Notes: generated from the letters alone by a model not told the origin. DNA of 64,000 nucleotides from Endomychus coccineus (GCA_958510875.1 OY294068.1:26826297-26890296); one strand, 5' to 3'. Shown: positions 45,435 through 58,158, counted from the stretch's first letter. Numbers and translations are program-made.

Positions 45435-46370
45435 GTCATGCTCTTCTAGGTATATTTGATTTTGTTATGAGCTAGTCCTTGTTACTTGTTTGATGCTGAT
45501 TTATTTTTCCTTATCATGGACATATACTAGCTGAATCACTATTGCGTTTTAATTTTATCGACAATAAGTTTCAAAAGTGTTAGATATAATGTTATATTTT
45601 TCAGTTATCACATTTCTACCCACTGGCCTAATATTCGATTCTTGAATTTGAGGCTAGCAATTCCAAGGCATTTCTACTTTAGCATTAATCTTCGGCTCAC
45701 GCCTACGTTACACTTGCATCAAGCGATCGATGATAGGAACAGGGCACGGATGAATAGATAATGTAAACGTAACATAGACGTAATCATTAATTACGAAATT
45801 TCTGAGATATGACATGTTAGTCTAACCCTCTAATGTATGAGTCGCTTTACTGGCAGTGCGGTGTAAACCATTGATTCTTTTGACACAGATCATATGAAAC
45901 TTTACCGAGGAGTTTCCGGATGAATTTCAATGAAATATGAAGCGGAAAGATTATATTCTAAATTCTAACCGATCTTGGAACATAATTTTGTGTGGATGCC
46001 ACATTTATGATATAATTGTTTTGTGACCAACGTTAAATGAGTTCCACAATGGTATTTTACTTCATTTAGGGCATGTTTTTAAGAAATCATTTAAGTCAAT
46101 GAGGAAATACCCGAGGAAATGATTCCTATATCTAACTTTGCAAATGTTCACATTTCATTCAACAATAGATGAATACCCGGAATTTCCGATTTTTGTTAAA
46201 TAATTTGGACTACTTTTATAAAAAAACAATGTTGTAGTAAATCTAAAACCACTCTCAAATTTCAAAGAGCCATTCTTGTGCTTGATTTTATTCCTATCTA
46301 GTACTATCAATGATCAACGCGTTAAGTTTTGGTGTGTGATGGTGTTAGTGAAGTTTGGTGGCTATACGCC
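45435..46370. other. No gene recognised
   Basis: AT-rich sequence with short frames. Confidence 0.5.
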
Positions 46371-47180
46371 TAATTTTGGACGTGAAAGCCCTGCCGCTAG
46401 AAATAAAATCCACCACACACTGGATTCGGAACGCTTACTGCCTCGCCGATTGGATTTTGGCTTCGACTTTGTGTGGGCGCCGTTCAGTTTTCTCGATCTG
46501 GTCGTGAGGTCTCTCACTCCGCTCTTCCGGAACGAGACGTTGATTGCCCAGAGGTCTTAATAATTTCGGAAACTCGTCATTAATCAACGTGTTCAATTCT
46601 ACCAGCTCATGTGGTCATACGGACATCCAGGCGTTGATTCTGAATCTCTTAGTTCTAAGATCAACTTCCAGTGTTTTGGAGCAGGCTTGCTTTACCAGAT
46701 CTGTTGCGACGCACCATAGATGGTGCTGGTGCGGCTAGATCCGGTTCTAGTGCTGCAACCTGCCGGAGATTCGTTCTTATATAGCCGGTTCTTCGCAAGT
46801 AGAATCACGGCATTGAAGATGCATGATGCACCAAAGTGCTTGCAGCTCGCTGCGTTCGAAGCAGTCCAGTAAGTCACCCCGAAGTTTATTCCTGCACTCA
46901 GAGTTCATGTACATCGCGGTCGTCATCGTCGGGACCGTCCTTTTGGGCCCCACCCACCTGTTCCTGCTCCTCATCCGACGAAGAGCTGATGTGGGAGACC
47001 TATCTTTTGCTGCCACAGGAACAATAGGTGTACCCTCTGATGGGTTGTTAGCCCAACTTCAGGACGGCATCTGCATTGAGTTTTATCGAGATTGTACCCT
47101 CTACGCTCGGATTAGAAATGTAATGTTTGAAAAAACTTCTTGGTCTCGTGAATATTGCATCTGCGTGGATAGATGTTGAC
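46370..47180. other. GC-richer segment with overlapping frames, unidentified
   Basis: This stretch is clearly richer in G and C than its flanks and has open frames on both strands (46276-46560 and 46823-47179 plus; 47016-46692 minus). On the minus strand an acidic run SSSDEEQEQVGGAQKDGPDD DDRD can be read in one frame, followed by stops. It could be a decayed gag-like region of an LTR element or an old gene, but no diagnostic motif or LTR was found. Confidence 0.35.
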
Positions 47181-49384
47181 ACATCTACTTATTTTAGAAA
47201 GTGAGACAGTTGAGGTAGGAAGATGATCCATTGGTCAGGGTCCTTCTACGGATCATTGAAGGAAGACAATAGTTTTGTATTCATTTGAGCAAATGTTTGA
47301 CAGTCAATTTCCGTATTTGGAAGTGTAATAGTTTTATTGATTTTATCTTTCTAAAGCGAATGGCAAGTCGATATCTCTGCCAGTTGAAATGTTAAGAAGT
47401 AGAAGTTCGATGTTTGACAGTCTTCAGATGAAAAACAAACAATAACATTGCCAATGTTGTTTCTCTATGCTAACCATGTTTTACTTCCCTTCCATATACT
47501 CCTATATTCCAGTCTCTTCTGTTGATTTAGAGCCATTAGTATACCATTCAATGACTTGTCTAATAAGTAATAAATTCTTTGACGAAGCCAGGAAAAAAAT
47601 CGAATAGGAAATCAAGAAATTCGCTTTTTCCAAAAATAAAAAATGATATTGGAAATCTTATACTTTCATACGAATCCCCTAGGCTATGCAACTTTTCCAC
47701 AGCTTAACCAAAACTGTTTTTATTACCGTTTCCGATATCCTTATGACAGACATCCTTATCTTCGACACAATGTATATCACAATCATACATTTAACCTGTC
47801 ATTAAGTAGTGTCATTTTTGTGTTCCTCGTCTTAGAGATAATCCTAAAAATATATATATTGAATTAATAAAACTCTTTGGTATCATGAAAATAAAGTTGA
47901 CAATAGGTACACTCCTTAATTGTCCGAAATTATGATTTTAAAATTATAAAAATAACGTCAAATAGAAATAATCCTTAAATCTATAGGTCTTGGACCATAT
48001 TTACTTTTATAAGTTTGCATTTAATTAGTTACCCTGTGATGTCATGAAAGTAAGGTATGCATAGCCCTTTATGTCACGGGTTTTGACAGTCCACGTGTAG
48101 GAAAAATATTACAATAATGCAAAGAGAATAAAACAGAGTTATGAAATTCATGTTGTCAATTCAACTAAACTTTCAATACCTCGAGAGAGTATAATTTTAC
48201 ATCTTAAGCTGTTTCTAATCATTTGCAATATAGTATTGTTCCTACGGGTGTTAATTAATTCCCGCTGGCGAAGTCCGCCCACAGAAGTGTTCGAGGGCAG
48301 TTAGTGATCTATACAATCTATAGATCAGGTAATTGATAAAACTGTAAACGTTATTCGTGAAAATGCGTTACAGATAATTGTGTCATGAAATTTTCGTATA
48401 CATTCAGAACACACACTGCGTTTCGTGACACATCGCAAATTCAGAAAAAATTTATCCCGGCAAGTTTGTCAATAATTTTCTAACTAAAAAGAGTTGTGGA
48501 ATTTTCAGGATTCAATTCATATTGAGACATATGTTTATTGCCACACTATACTAGTATTTCGTATGTCCATTAAAGTAAACCATCTTTCAAAATCACATGT
48601 CTGTGAAACGATTTTATACTGTCCCGAGGTTTTAATTTTCATATAATAATCTCTACCACCTTTCACGCTCAAATTAATGTAACTTTGTTTTCATCAATAT
48701 ATGAAATTAATGTTGACTCTTCCGATTAAGGTAAAATTATCCCAGGTGTTATGTAAACATGCTCAATAATCGAGTAACTTATTGAAAATAAACATAATAT
48801 ATATCAACACAACCCATTCGCAACCGTTCATAGTCACAATTAAATTGTCACTTCAATCCAACTATCGAATTAAAATTTATTATATTGGATATCAATACTG
48901 AAAGTTCTGTTTCGTGATTCAAAAGAAAAGGCAGAAACATTTAAACACGTAATGTTATAAATTTAAGTTGTATTTGAGAGTTGTGTAAGAATAACAAATC
49001 TACCCAATCTTCCTAAGAACCGAGAAATGTCAACACAATAATTATGCCTACATTTAAAGCTAATTGGATGAACAATATTATCTTCTGATAAGTTATACGA
49101 TACGTATATTATAATAGTAATAATTATTTATTGTAAACTTCTCAGTTACATATAATAACATAAATAATAACAAATAAACAGAAATTTACAATGAATAATA
49201 ATCACAAAAGATAAATAAATATCTTGTACGTGAAAAATAGCTAATATTAATAATAACAATGACAAGTTTGTTCACATATTCATCTATATAATTCCACCAC
49301 AAAAGGTCTAAGGATAATATAAAAATTCTCGGGAAATAGGTCACACTAACACATATGCTTATCATTTTTGTCTTTACGTAATAT
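47181..49384. other. No gene recognised
   Basis: AT-rich. About 49105-49250 is rich in TAATAA/AATAAC and resembles LINE 3' tails on the minus strand, but no coding part was found next to it. Confidence 0.45.
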
Positions 49385-50750
49385 TAATTTGCCATTGTGG
49401 GCAAGTACCTTATATCTATGTGCTTCCGAATCTACATAAAAGTGATATACCTCTGAGACCCATTGTAAATATCAAGCGTCTACCTACAATCTATCAAAAT
49501 CTATCAACAGTATAATAGAAAAAAATTAATTTTATTTCCTTGGACGTTGTTTCTTTATTTACGAATATACCAGTCTTTTTGGCATTGAGTAGCATCAAAG
49601 AACGTTGGGCAGAGATTAAAAATCACACACCTCTAGATCTATATGAATTCATAAATGCAGTAAAGTTTCGTTTAGAAAATGCACTTATTTTCAATACGGT
49701 GAGCAATATTTTGGACAAATATTCAGCACAGCAATGGAATCTGCAATTTCAGCTACTATTGCTAACCTAATTATGGAATGCCTAGAGGAATCTGTAATAA
49801 ATTCATTAGATTTTCAAACCGTATTCTTTAAACGGTATGTAGATGATTGCCTAATGTGTGTTCCCAATGATAAATTCAGTACGTGATTAATAAATTTAAC
49901 AATTTCCACTGTAAACTTCAATTTACTCGTGAAATAGAAGTGAACAAAAACGTAAATTTCCTAGATATAAACATCAGGCATGATGCATATGGAAAAATAA
50001 AAACTTCGTGGTTTACTAAAGAAGTTTGGTCTCAACGTTATCTTCACTTCAATTCCGTTGCACCAACAAGTTATGAAAAAAGTGTTATATTATAGCTTCA
50101 CAGATCGCGTTGGTAAATTGACCCACCCAGAGGACCCTCCCAAAAATTAAAAAATTGTTCGTAATAAACTGAAATTGAATGGCGATCCAAAAACATTTTT
50201 CAATCCCATCATTAAAGAAAGAATAAACAGAATCTATAATGGAACGTCATATATAAATAACCTAAACGGTAATACAAATAATTTTATAACATCACCATAC
50301 ACTCCGAAGACCTCAGAGAAAATTAAGAAATGTTTAAAAAAGTATGGTATAAATGTTGCGCATAAACCTACTGTGTTGGGAAATATTTTTCAATTCTAAA
50401 ACCTTTAATACCTAAAGATAAATAAACCCACACAGTATATAAATTAAATTGTTTAGATTGCGATGGGACTTAAACAGGAATCTCTAAACAATATTTACAA
50501 AAAAGAATGTATAAGTATAGTACAATAAACAAAAATAAAGAAAATTCCACCGCCCTTGCTAAACTGTTTCGATTATAAACATCAATTTGATTACAAAAAT
50601 GTTAATATTTTAACCAAGGAAACCAATTATTATAAAAAATCTATTCTGGAGATGATTTACATGAAACGTGACTCCAGTATGTAAATCATAGAACAGACAT
50701 TCAGTTATTAAGTCAGATTTATACTAATTTAATTAATTAAAACCCTTGCA
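49385..50750 (+). mobile_element. Penelope-like retroelement (RT and GIY-YIG), copy 2
   Basis: Reads YVLPNLHKSDIPLRPIV (motif typical of Penelope RT start: YGLPKIHK..PLRPIV), LDVVSLFTNIPVFLALSSIK (catalytic Asp in LDVVSLF), then in another frame TAMESAISATIANLIMECLE (from GTAMGSPISA), FFKRYVDDCLMCVP (catalytic YVDD), KLQFTREIEVNKNVNFLDIN, GKIKTSWFTKE, YLHFNS. From 50400: HTVYKLNCLDCDGT, an eroded GIY-YIG nuclease start (VYK..C..C), QYLQKRM, and ETNYYKKSILEMIYMKRDSS near the end. Several frameshifts and stops are present. It is the most complete Penelope copy in the window. Confidence 0.9.
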
Positions 50751-52574
50751 AATTCCTACATGCGTCTTTATAATGTTAAAAGTAATGTTTCTAATAAGGT
50801 CTGACAACCTTGTCTATTACCTCATAAATCTTTAACTTCTGGTTCGAAAGTGGATACTTGAGCGTTATATTTTTTAGTTTGAGTCGTATATAGACTTTCT
50901 TTGACATGAGCTCATATATTATGAGAAAATTGCTAAGCAGTGGATTCTGGATACATATTCATATACTTGAAACATCAATGTCTTACGTCTGTTCGTATCG
51001 ACAACGTGGTCATTTTTAATTGAAATTGGTGCGATAAGGACGCTTCGTGCTGATACAACTAGTTTTAAGAAATCCCGTTTTAGATATAATATGTATTCTG
51101 ATGATGGTCGTGAGACTGAAACGTACGAAAAGCCGAAAGTAATAAGCTCATGTATTTCCCGAGAAATAAGTCTACGGATATGAAATGAATGTAGGTACTA
51201 CATATCCAAATACAAATAAACAAGTTTAAACCACAATATTCACATTCTGATATGAGGCTTGTCTGACTCAATACAGTATTAATATAATGATAGATATATA
51301 ACATACAATTGTTTGATAAGGATTTCAATATGATGTTTCGAGCTCATATTATTGTCTAATGTTATTCCTAATTAAGTAATATTATCCTTCGGTTTGATGA
51401 TATAGGTACTTAAAATTTCTGTTATATTCTAATTCGGCAATAAATGAGCTATATGAATTCTTCCGTCGTATTTTGAACGGAAACATTTTTTTCGCAAATA
51501 AGATAGATTGTATAAATTTGTAAAAATTGTAAGGAACATTTCAATAATCGAGTGAATGCAAATGCCTTTGGTCTTGTTACATTAAATTGAAATACTGATA
51601 TTCCCTTAGAATTTAAGGACCTACTTACCATTTTACACGCGTTTATCAATTCCCAAACGCGACCATTTTCTCAATGGTTTTTTCGTTCCATTCATCACTG
51701 TCTACCTCGGAGTGACTTTCTACATCTCTAAGTGAATTACCTGTTCAATATTTTACACGTGTACTTTTTTAGAATAGATACAGATAAGACAGGCAAAAAG
51801 GCTTTTGTAAATGGTTGAAACTTTCATACCCTCGTGTTGTAAACTTCGACCGAAGCTTCGGGTCTGTTCTTATTTACATATAAAAATGCTCTCATTGAGA
51901 AATGGACCGCGTCTATTTCTGGTGAGTAGAAAAGTCGGTTATACAAATTTATTTTTAGATATTGCTCTATATCCTGCACGGCTATGTTCAAAAGGATCAT
52001 ACGACATTTGTTTTTGTTGATTAATTTATTCGTAATTTTATAGTTTCTCCGTATTCCATATAGATTTTGCTCTTTGTAAACTTATCCATAAAGAGAACCA
52101 CTAAAGGTGCAGCAATATTGTTCAAATATACAAGGTGATTCATTGCTTGGAAGGTGAAGAATGCACTATAGCGGAAGGCTCTAGGTTGTGAACTGAAAGT
52201 GATTTATTTGAGGCTTTGATCTATTTCTGCTTTCCAGTAAGAAGACCAAATTAATTTCGGAAGATTTATTGGTTTCCTGGTTGTAAAGTTTGTCCAATTT
52301 TCAGGGAGTTTAGACAATGAAACGATCATGGCACTTATAATTCGACAATAAGGCAGTCTCAATTTTCAGGTCAAATTTGCAGTCGTACAATAGTAGAAGT
52401 GGCTGAAATTCGCAAGCTCAAAGTCTTCAAATATTGTAGTCAGAAAGTAACCGATGAAGCCTATTCATGATTAGAAACAAATGACCTCATAGCACCACGT
52501 GATACAGTGTTGTCATGTTGACCAGGTTTTCAATGTATTGGAATTCAACTAACCTGAACCTTTCTTAAAATATA
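50751..52574. other. No gene recognised
   Basis: AT-rich sequence with short frames only. The immediate 3' part (about 50750-50810) resembles the Penelope 3' UTR found again at 52660-52740. Confidence 0.45.
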
Positions 52575-52943
52575 AATGTTATATATAAATTCTTGGGATT
52601 ATGATGATGATTCACATAAAACGAGATGTTAAGTCTGTAGAACCAAGGTACAATCATTGAGACAAATCTATACAAATTTAATTAGGTAAATACTTCCAAA
52701 TTTCTACGTACTTGTTTATAACGTTTTGAATTGTTAGTATGTAGAAAGCTTATAAATCTGTAATATTGGTGCAGCAAAGACCTTTTCTATCGTTGTCATG
52801 GAATTATAAACAAATCTTTCTCATTGTATCTGCTTGTAACGTAAAAGGTATTTTGCATATTCGTCGAGATATGGCGTCTTCAAATATAGAAACATTACTG
52901 TGTAGTGGTTTTCTAATACATACTCATATATTTTACAGATTAG
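52575..52943 (+). mobile_element. Penelope-like element 3' end, plus strand (left arm of inverted repeat)
   Basis: CACATAAAACG.GATG.TAAGTCTGTAGAACC through CTACACAGTAATG (inverted) matches 53060-53400 on the other strand at roughly 85-90% by eye. The stretch CAAATCTATACAAATTTAATTA also matches the 3' end of the Penelope copy at 49385-50750. This is therefore the tail of a Penelope copy. Confidence 0.8.
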
Positions 52944-53044
52944 CCGGTTTTCTTGTAATAATCACTAAGCTTCTTTATCGCATTAATTTCAATTAAATTT
53001 TCTATGTCGCAACAACGTACGAAACTCAAATAATTTAAATTGTA

Positions 53045-53650
53045 ACACATTAATGTGTAAAATATAAGAGTATGTATCTATTAGAAAACCACTACACAGT
53101 AATGTTTCTATAGTTGAAGACGTCATATCTCGAGGAATAGGCAAAATACCTTCTACGTTACAAGTAGCTACAATGTTAAACAGATTTGTTTAAAACTTTA
53201 TGACAACGATAGAAAAGGTCTTTGCTGTACCAATATTACAGATTTATAACACAATTTGAAACATAAACAAATACGTAGAAATTTGGAAGTATTTAGTTAA
53301 TTAAATTTGTATAGATTTGAATCAATGATTGTACATCGGTTCTACAGACTTACCATCACGTTTTATGTGTATCATCTCCAGCATAGATCTATCATAATAA
53401 TTGGTTTATTCAGCTAAAATATTATAATCGAACTGATAGGTATAATCAAAACAACGTTAACGAAGGGCAGCGAAAGTCTTTGCTTTTAGTACTAGACTAA
53501 TGGCCATACATTTTTTTTTGTAAATATTGTTTAGAGGTGTGTGCATAAGTCCTATCGCAATCTAAGCAATATAATTCATATACCCCGTGGGTTTGTTTAT
53601 CTTTAGGTATTGAAGTAGCACTTCTAGAATGAAAAGATGCTGGAAGATAT
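53045..53650 (-). mobile_element. Penelope-like element 3' end with GIY-YIG domain, minus strand (right arm)
   Basis: Minus strand from 53640: IPKDKQTHGVYELYCLDCDR (GVY... nuclease start with CxxC), TYAHTSKQYLQKKMYGH, a decayed middle, then LLWIYAGDDTHKT and the 3' UTR that pairs with 52575-52943. The nuclease frame has several stops. This copy and 52575-52943 face each other tail to tail across about 100 bp. Confidence 0.82.
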
Positions 53651-54716
53651 CACTAAATAAAGAAAGCTTTATCACGGTACAATGGCAAGGGTTTTTGCTT
53701 TCTGTTTCTGTTCTCACATTTTACGCTGACACAATTTTGGGAATTATTTGCTTATAATTTTTATAGAAGAAATAATTCTTTTTTTTTTACAGTTATGGCA
53801 GAAGTTGAGCAAGATCAGAGTTGAAACTATTCAAGGTAATATAAATTTTCGTCTATAGTCTCAAATAAGTAATGCATAATTTTTCAGCTCATTTTTTGAA
53901 GTTAATTTTTCAATGCACCCCCTTATTTTGTTCCCCATAGTATATAGAAAATCTATCATTAAATTGCTTTGTTACTAAATTTGGTTACATGAACATCATA
54001 GTTAACATCAATAAATAAACAAATACATTAGCATTCTGATATAATTGTATTTACGACTTGTACGAGCGTTGATCCCGATTATCTCTGAAAATATCTCTGA
54101 ATTCTTAGAATTTACTTATCATAAATCTTGTTATTGATGTCCTTGATAATAATTATGTTTATTCAATTCAGTTCATATAATAAAAATTACATCAAAATAT
54201 ATGAATTGTAATAAAGTAGCATAATCACGAAGAACTTTAAAAAGAATAGTCATTGTGTGTCAAACAGGGGGGAGGCGATCACATACATGATCTCTAATAT
54301 AATTACTAAATGTATGGATGATTACGTTCAAATTATAAAATCAATTCCTTTAGAGCTCATCAGCGGAACGAGAAATGTTGTATGTTACTGAACGATCATT
54401 CAGTCGAGGATATAAATAACAGAATGCTTAAGAGAATCATAACATATACTATTATTAAGTAGAAGGCGTTAGATAGTATGGTTCTTTATAGCATTATGTG
54501 AGTCTGGTTAGGTATATCTGCGGTCGTACATACAACTCAATTGTTTGACATGAGTCTCTCACATATCGCCAAACTCGTAGTCCCTCGCTCAGCCACCAGC
54601 TAGCGCTTGGATCGAAGTATGGCAACAATCACATTATTAAGTAAAATAATTTTTCTCGCAACGCAATATTTACTATTCTGATTTGAGAGAGGAATAGAAC
54701 TGTTACTCTTGTCAAA
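53651..54716. other. No gene recognised; possible 43-nt exon at 53793-53835
   Basis: A strong polypyrimidine tract and acceptor (ends 53792) and a donor (CAAG|GTAATA at 53835/53836) bracket 43 bases that are open in one frame (LWQKLSKIRVETIQ). No other exon was found to join it, so it is only a candidate. Confidence 0.3.
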
Positions 54717-54915
54717 ATGTATTACTCACCTTAAATATAACTTCCCCTTTTTCGTTATACATGCTCGCACACATAAAAGATCTCGTTGAAACGATTTCTA
54801 TTCGGAATCGCAAGCATTCACTTTTTTCGCATTTCCGCATCTTTCGGCATAAAAACAGAAGTTTCTTGCTATACAGTTTTGTACCCCGTTTTGCATTTCG
54901 GCACAATGAACGGTT
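54717..54915 (-). pseudogene. THAP-domain pseudogene fragment
   Basis: THAP domains are C2CH zinc-binding DNA-recognition domains found in P-element transposases and host factors. In one minus-strand frame: FIVPKCKTGYKTV, stop, QETSVFMPKDAEMRKK, stop, MLAIPNRNRFNEIFYVCEHV, stop, RKRGSYI. Order and spacing match CxVPxCKxGY...FPKDxxxRKKWxxAIxR...VCExHF. Three stops interrupt it; one replaces the conserved Trp after RKK, and the first zinc-binding Cys reads Phe. A good splice donor follows (TTTAAG|GTGAGT, 54730/54729), as in multi-exon THAP genes. Whether it derived from a host gene or a P-like transposon cannot be decided. No inverted repeats were found. Confidence 0.6.
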
Positions 54916-56147
54916 TCGTATTTTTTTTCTAAAAACGCCGGTATTCCTTGTGTTCACAAGTCAACAATGACAGTTGCGAGAGAACACGGTCGTATACGTA
55001 CCAGAGATCATTCCTCGACTCATGCGCCACCATTTTGGTACTATGCAACAGCTGACGCTTAGCGGACTCACTTCTCACATAGGAAACAGCCTCGAGTTCC
55101 CAGACCGGTATATACGACTGTGGGTATATCCTAGCCCGTCTCATCGTAACATTGCAAACTTTCTCGTTCCGGTGATGAGCTCGAGAGAGCAAAACAGCTG
55201 TCCGGCACTTTTAGTTTGTAAAGATAATGATCGATCTAGACTAGAGAAACCAAAGCAAGTTTTGTTACGGATTTCGAATTCTAGCTTCATATACGAACTA
55301 TTATGAAATTTTCGCGATCCGCTTCTATTAGAACTTCATGGGTACTAGGTTTTCGGTTCATCGATCATTCGTATTTCCGATTTTTTCAATAACATAACAT
55401 ATAAAGAGGTGAGTTAATTTCCCATGGATTCTACTAATTGTCCTAACATAGAAACCGTGAATAATACTTATACAACTACTTTCCTCCCTAATACCTCGTT
55501 AGATACTTAATTACAAAGAGTACTGGACGCTCACATACATGCTGACGCAGCATGGTCCTATTGTGTACAGTCGGCCGTCGTGCGGGATACAGCTACTGGT
55601 GACCAACAGTCTCTCAATACTATATAGATATTCATGAATTAGAAAATATTAATCCAGTAAAACTCAAATCACAGTAGGATGTGAACATGATGCTAACAGT
55701 TGACAGCTGTGTCGACTTGCGAATCTCATCAGATCTGAACTCCAATTTAAAGAGGTTCTATACGTTAAATGCAATAGAATTTCAGATAGACGTAATGTAA
55801 AGTTTCATATAACTTTCATAGAACATATGGGTACGTAATGCGAAACATATTCATTAAAACGTGTATTTCCTTCTTCTAATTAATTGTCTGAGAGATTGTT
55901 CGTAGCTTTAATCGGAATTCTATGCAAAACTTGCGGCCTCTCAAGGTAACACACCCTTTCTGTGTCAAAGAGTCACAAATCCATTAAACCGTTCTAATCC
56001 CGATTAAGTAACTATTACCGTTCCTCTTATTTGGTTCAGATCAGTAAAGATGTCCCCTGTCAGTTCAATGAATCAGAGATAGGTGTTTTCTGTACGAATG
56101 CGTGAAAACCATTTTTGTTATCGAGTTATATCTGTGATTTGTTTATA
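54916..56147. other. No gene recognised; GC-richer upstream region of the THAP fragment
   Basis: 54960-55250 is GC-richer, with two CAGCTG E-box sequences and TATATACC/TATACCC motifs read on the minus strand, upstream of the THAP fragment. This would suit a decayed promoter and 5' exon, but is not proven. The rest is AT-rich. Confidence 0.35.
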
Positions 56148-57411
56148 TACTGATTTGAATAAAAAACGCAACACCTAGTGTTTGTTGAGCACTATGCCCT
56201 AATCGTAAAAATTAACATTTTTCACAGTTCTATTTGCATATTTCTGTCGTAAACATTATCCACAATGCCTGGAGTTCGACAACGTCAAAATTATCGCCAG
56301 CTAAGTGACCGGATTATAGGTATGAGGGAGGGTGGATTTTTATTTCGGGAAATTGCCAATAGTGTGGGTCGTAACGTTACAACAGTGTTAAGATGTTGGT
56401 TGAGATGGTCTGAAGAAGGCCTTCATGAGCGTCGCCACGAAGCCAGACGTCCTAGGACTACAGATCGTGAAGAACGCCACCTAAGAGACAGGCTTTCCAC
56501 TACACGAGCCGTAGGAAATGACTGGATGGAAGCTTTAGGACAAAGAGTGTCCAAGGCGTCCGTCTATCGATGAATAAGGTCTTTTGGGCTCCGTTCTTAC
56601 CGACCATTTTTATGCCTTCCACTTACCCCCCACATCATCGTGCCCGTAGGCTGGAGTGGTGTAATGTGCGAGTGAACTAGATGCAGGAATGGCATCATAT
56701 GATCTTCAGTGACGAGTCGCGATTTTGTTTGTGGACCCATGATGGGCGAAGGAGGGTGACGCATTTACGTGGGGAAAGAAGAAATCTGCAATTTGATGTT
56801 GAACGTCATACTGCCCTTACATTAGGAGTAATGGTTTGGAGTGCAATATGTTATGGTAGTAGGTCACCTCTAGTTTTCGTTCAGGATAATTTAAATGCAA
56901 CCAATTGCATAACCAAAATGTTGGAACCTGTTGCAGTGCCATATCTTCGGGGGTTAATTAATCCAATTCTGCAACAGGATAATGCCCGTCCTCATAAGGC
57001 AACGGTTACAACGCAGTATTTAGAAGATGCTGATGTGGTGGTGCTTCCATGGCCTGCACGTTCACCGGATCTATCGCCGATTGAACATGTCTGGCATATA
57101 ATCGGTACAAGACTGAGTAGTTTACGCCACCCCCTCACAATTTAGATGATCTTCAACTTCGTATCCAAGAAACTTGGGATGGGATACATCAAAGCGACAT
57201 TGACCATGTTGTTCAAACTGTACCTCATCAAGTAAGTGAGTGCATAAACAATCGCGGTGGGGTCGCTCATTATTGAATGAATTTTCTATTTATGTTTTTT
57301 TCGCTTCAAAATCTAATCATTTACTAGTTAAATTAATGTGACCCTTCTGTAAAAATTTCAATTAAATTGCTTAACTATTACTAGCTGTTGCGTATTTTAT
57401 TCGAATTAGTA
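56148..57411 (+). mobile_element. Tc1-like transposon, complete ends, TA target duplication
   Basis: The element proper is 56150-57409 (1260 bp). Left end CTGATTTGAATAAAAAACGC and inverted right end CTAATTCGAATAAAATACGC continue to ...AACA(C/G)CTAG, giving about 29-bp terminal inverted repeats with few mismatches. TA lies outside both ends (56148-56149 and 57410-57411). It encloses a single transposase gene on the plus strand. Confidence 0.96.
56265..57276 (+). pseudogene. Tc1-like transposase (DD34E), inactivated
   Basis: Tc1 transposases are DDE cut-and-paste enzymes with a bipartite helix-turn-helix. The frame opens at ATG 56265: YRQLSDRIIGMREGGFLFRE IANSVGRNVTTVLRCWLRW (first helix-turn-helix), HERRHEARRPRTTDREERHL (GRPR-like linker), RVSKASVYR. 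It then meets TGA at 56571 where CGA (Arg) is expected, a frameshift in a C-run near 56625, and TAG at 56678. The core continues WHHMIFSDESRFCLW (first Asp), LQQDNARPHKATVT (second Asp), WPARSPDLSPIEHVW (Glu, 34 residues on). A further frameshift in a C-run at about 57132 is followed by NLDDLQLRIQETWDGI to a stop at 57276. The catalytic triad is intact; four lesions kill the gene. The short list of defects implies a fairly recent loss. Confidence 0.95.
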
Positions 57412-58158
57412 TATGTTGCGTTGCACAAACAATGTACAAATGTTTCTTTTGTCGATAATAATTTATGATTCAGAAATCTTTGCCCTTTTAAAATTGGTAT
57501 CCACAATCTATGAATTATGTATATCCTTTATCTACTGAACATCCGTTTGTTGAAAGGTTTTGAAATATTGCCCGACTAAATCCAATGAGCAAAGTATGTT
57601 AAGTAATTTAAAATTTCAATATATCACCATGCGGCGTAAGTTTTACTCAGGTCAAATATTTTCATTTCCATGAGGTCAACTTTCAGGAAACCTACATATT
57701 CATTATTCAATGAATTTTTGACCCGAAAGGTTATTTAAATGTACATTTATGCATAGGTTTTCTTATTTGGTGACAGTCCGTGACTCGATTTATTGGAATA
57801 GAACGAACGGGAAGGTTCCTTACATCATAACTACCGAAAATAAATAGTTTTCACTCTTTAATGGAAAAGTGTCGCGTTGAAGTTGATATGCATTGACATA
57901 TGTTGTCGGATGATTCCTACAGACGACACTATATTCCTTTTCCTGTGATTGATTTTCGAACTATATTGCTATTTGTTACTTCTACATCTTCAAACTTCGG
58001 CAATATTCAGTTATTCCCTTCAATAAACTTTGGATATTTTGAATGAACAATTTATTCAGCTAGTAAACTCATCGACGACAGTTTTATATATTTAAAATCA
58101 GAATAAAATCGTTTATAATATTAAGTCTACGTAGAACGGTATTGTATAAACTTACAGC
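57412..58158. other. No gene recognised
   Basis: AT-rich sequence without recognised features. Confidence 0.5.

Noticed and set aside
54761..55306. Open frames on both strands around the THAP fragment
   Set aside because: The protein-like signal is in another frame interrupted by stops; these uninterrupted frames carry no motif.
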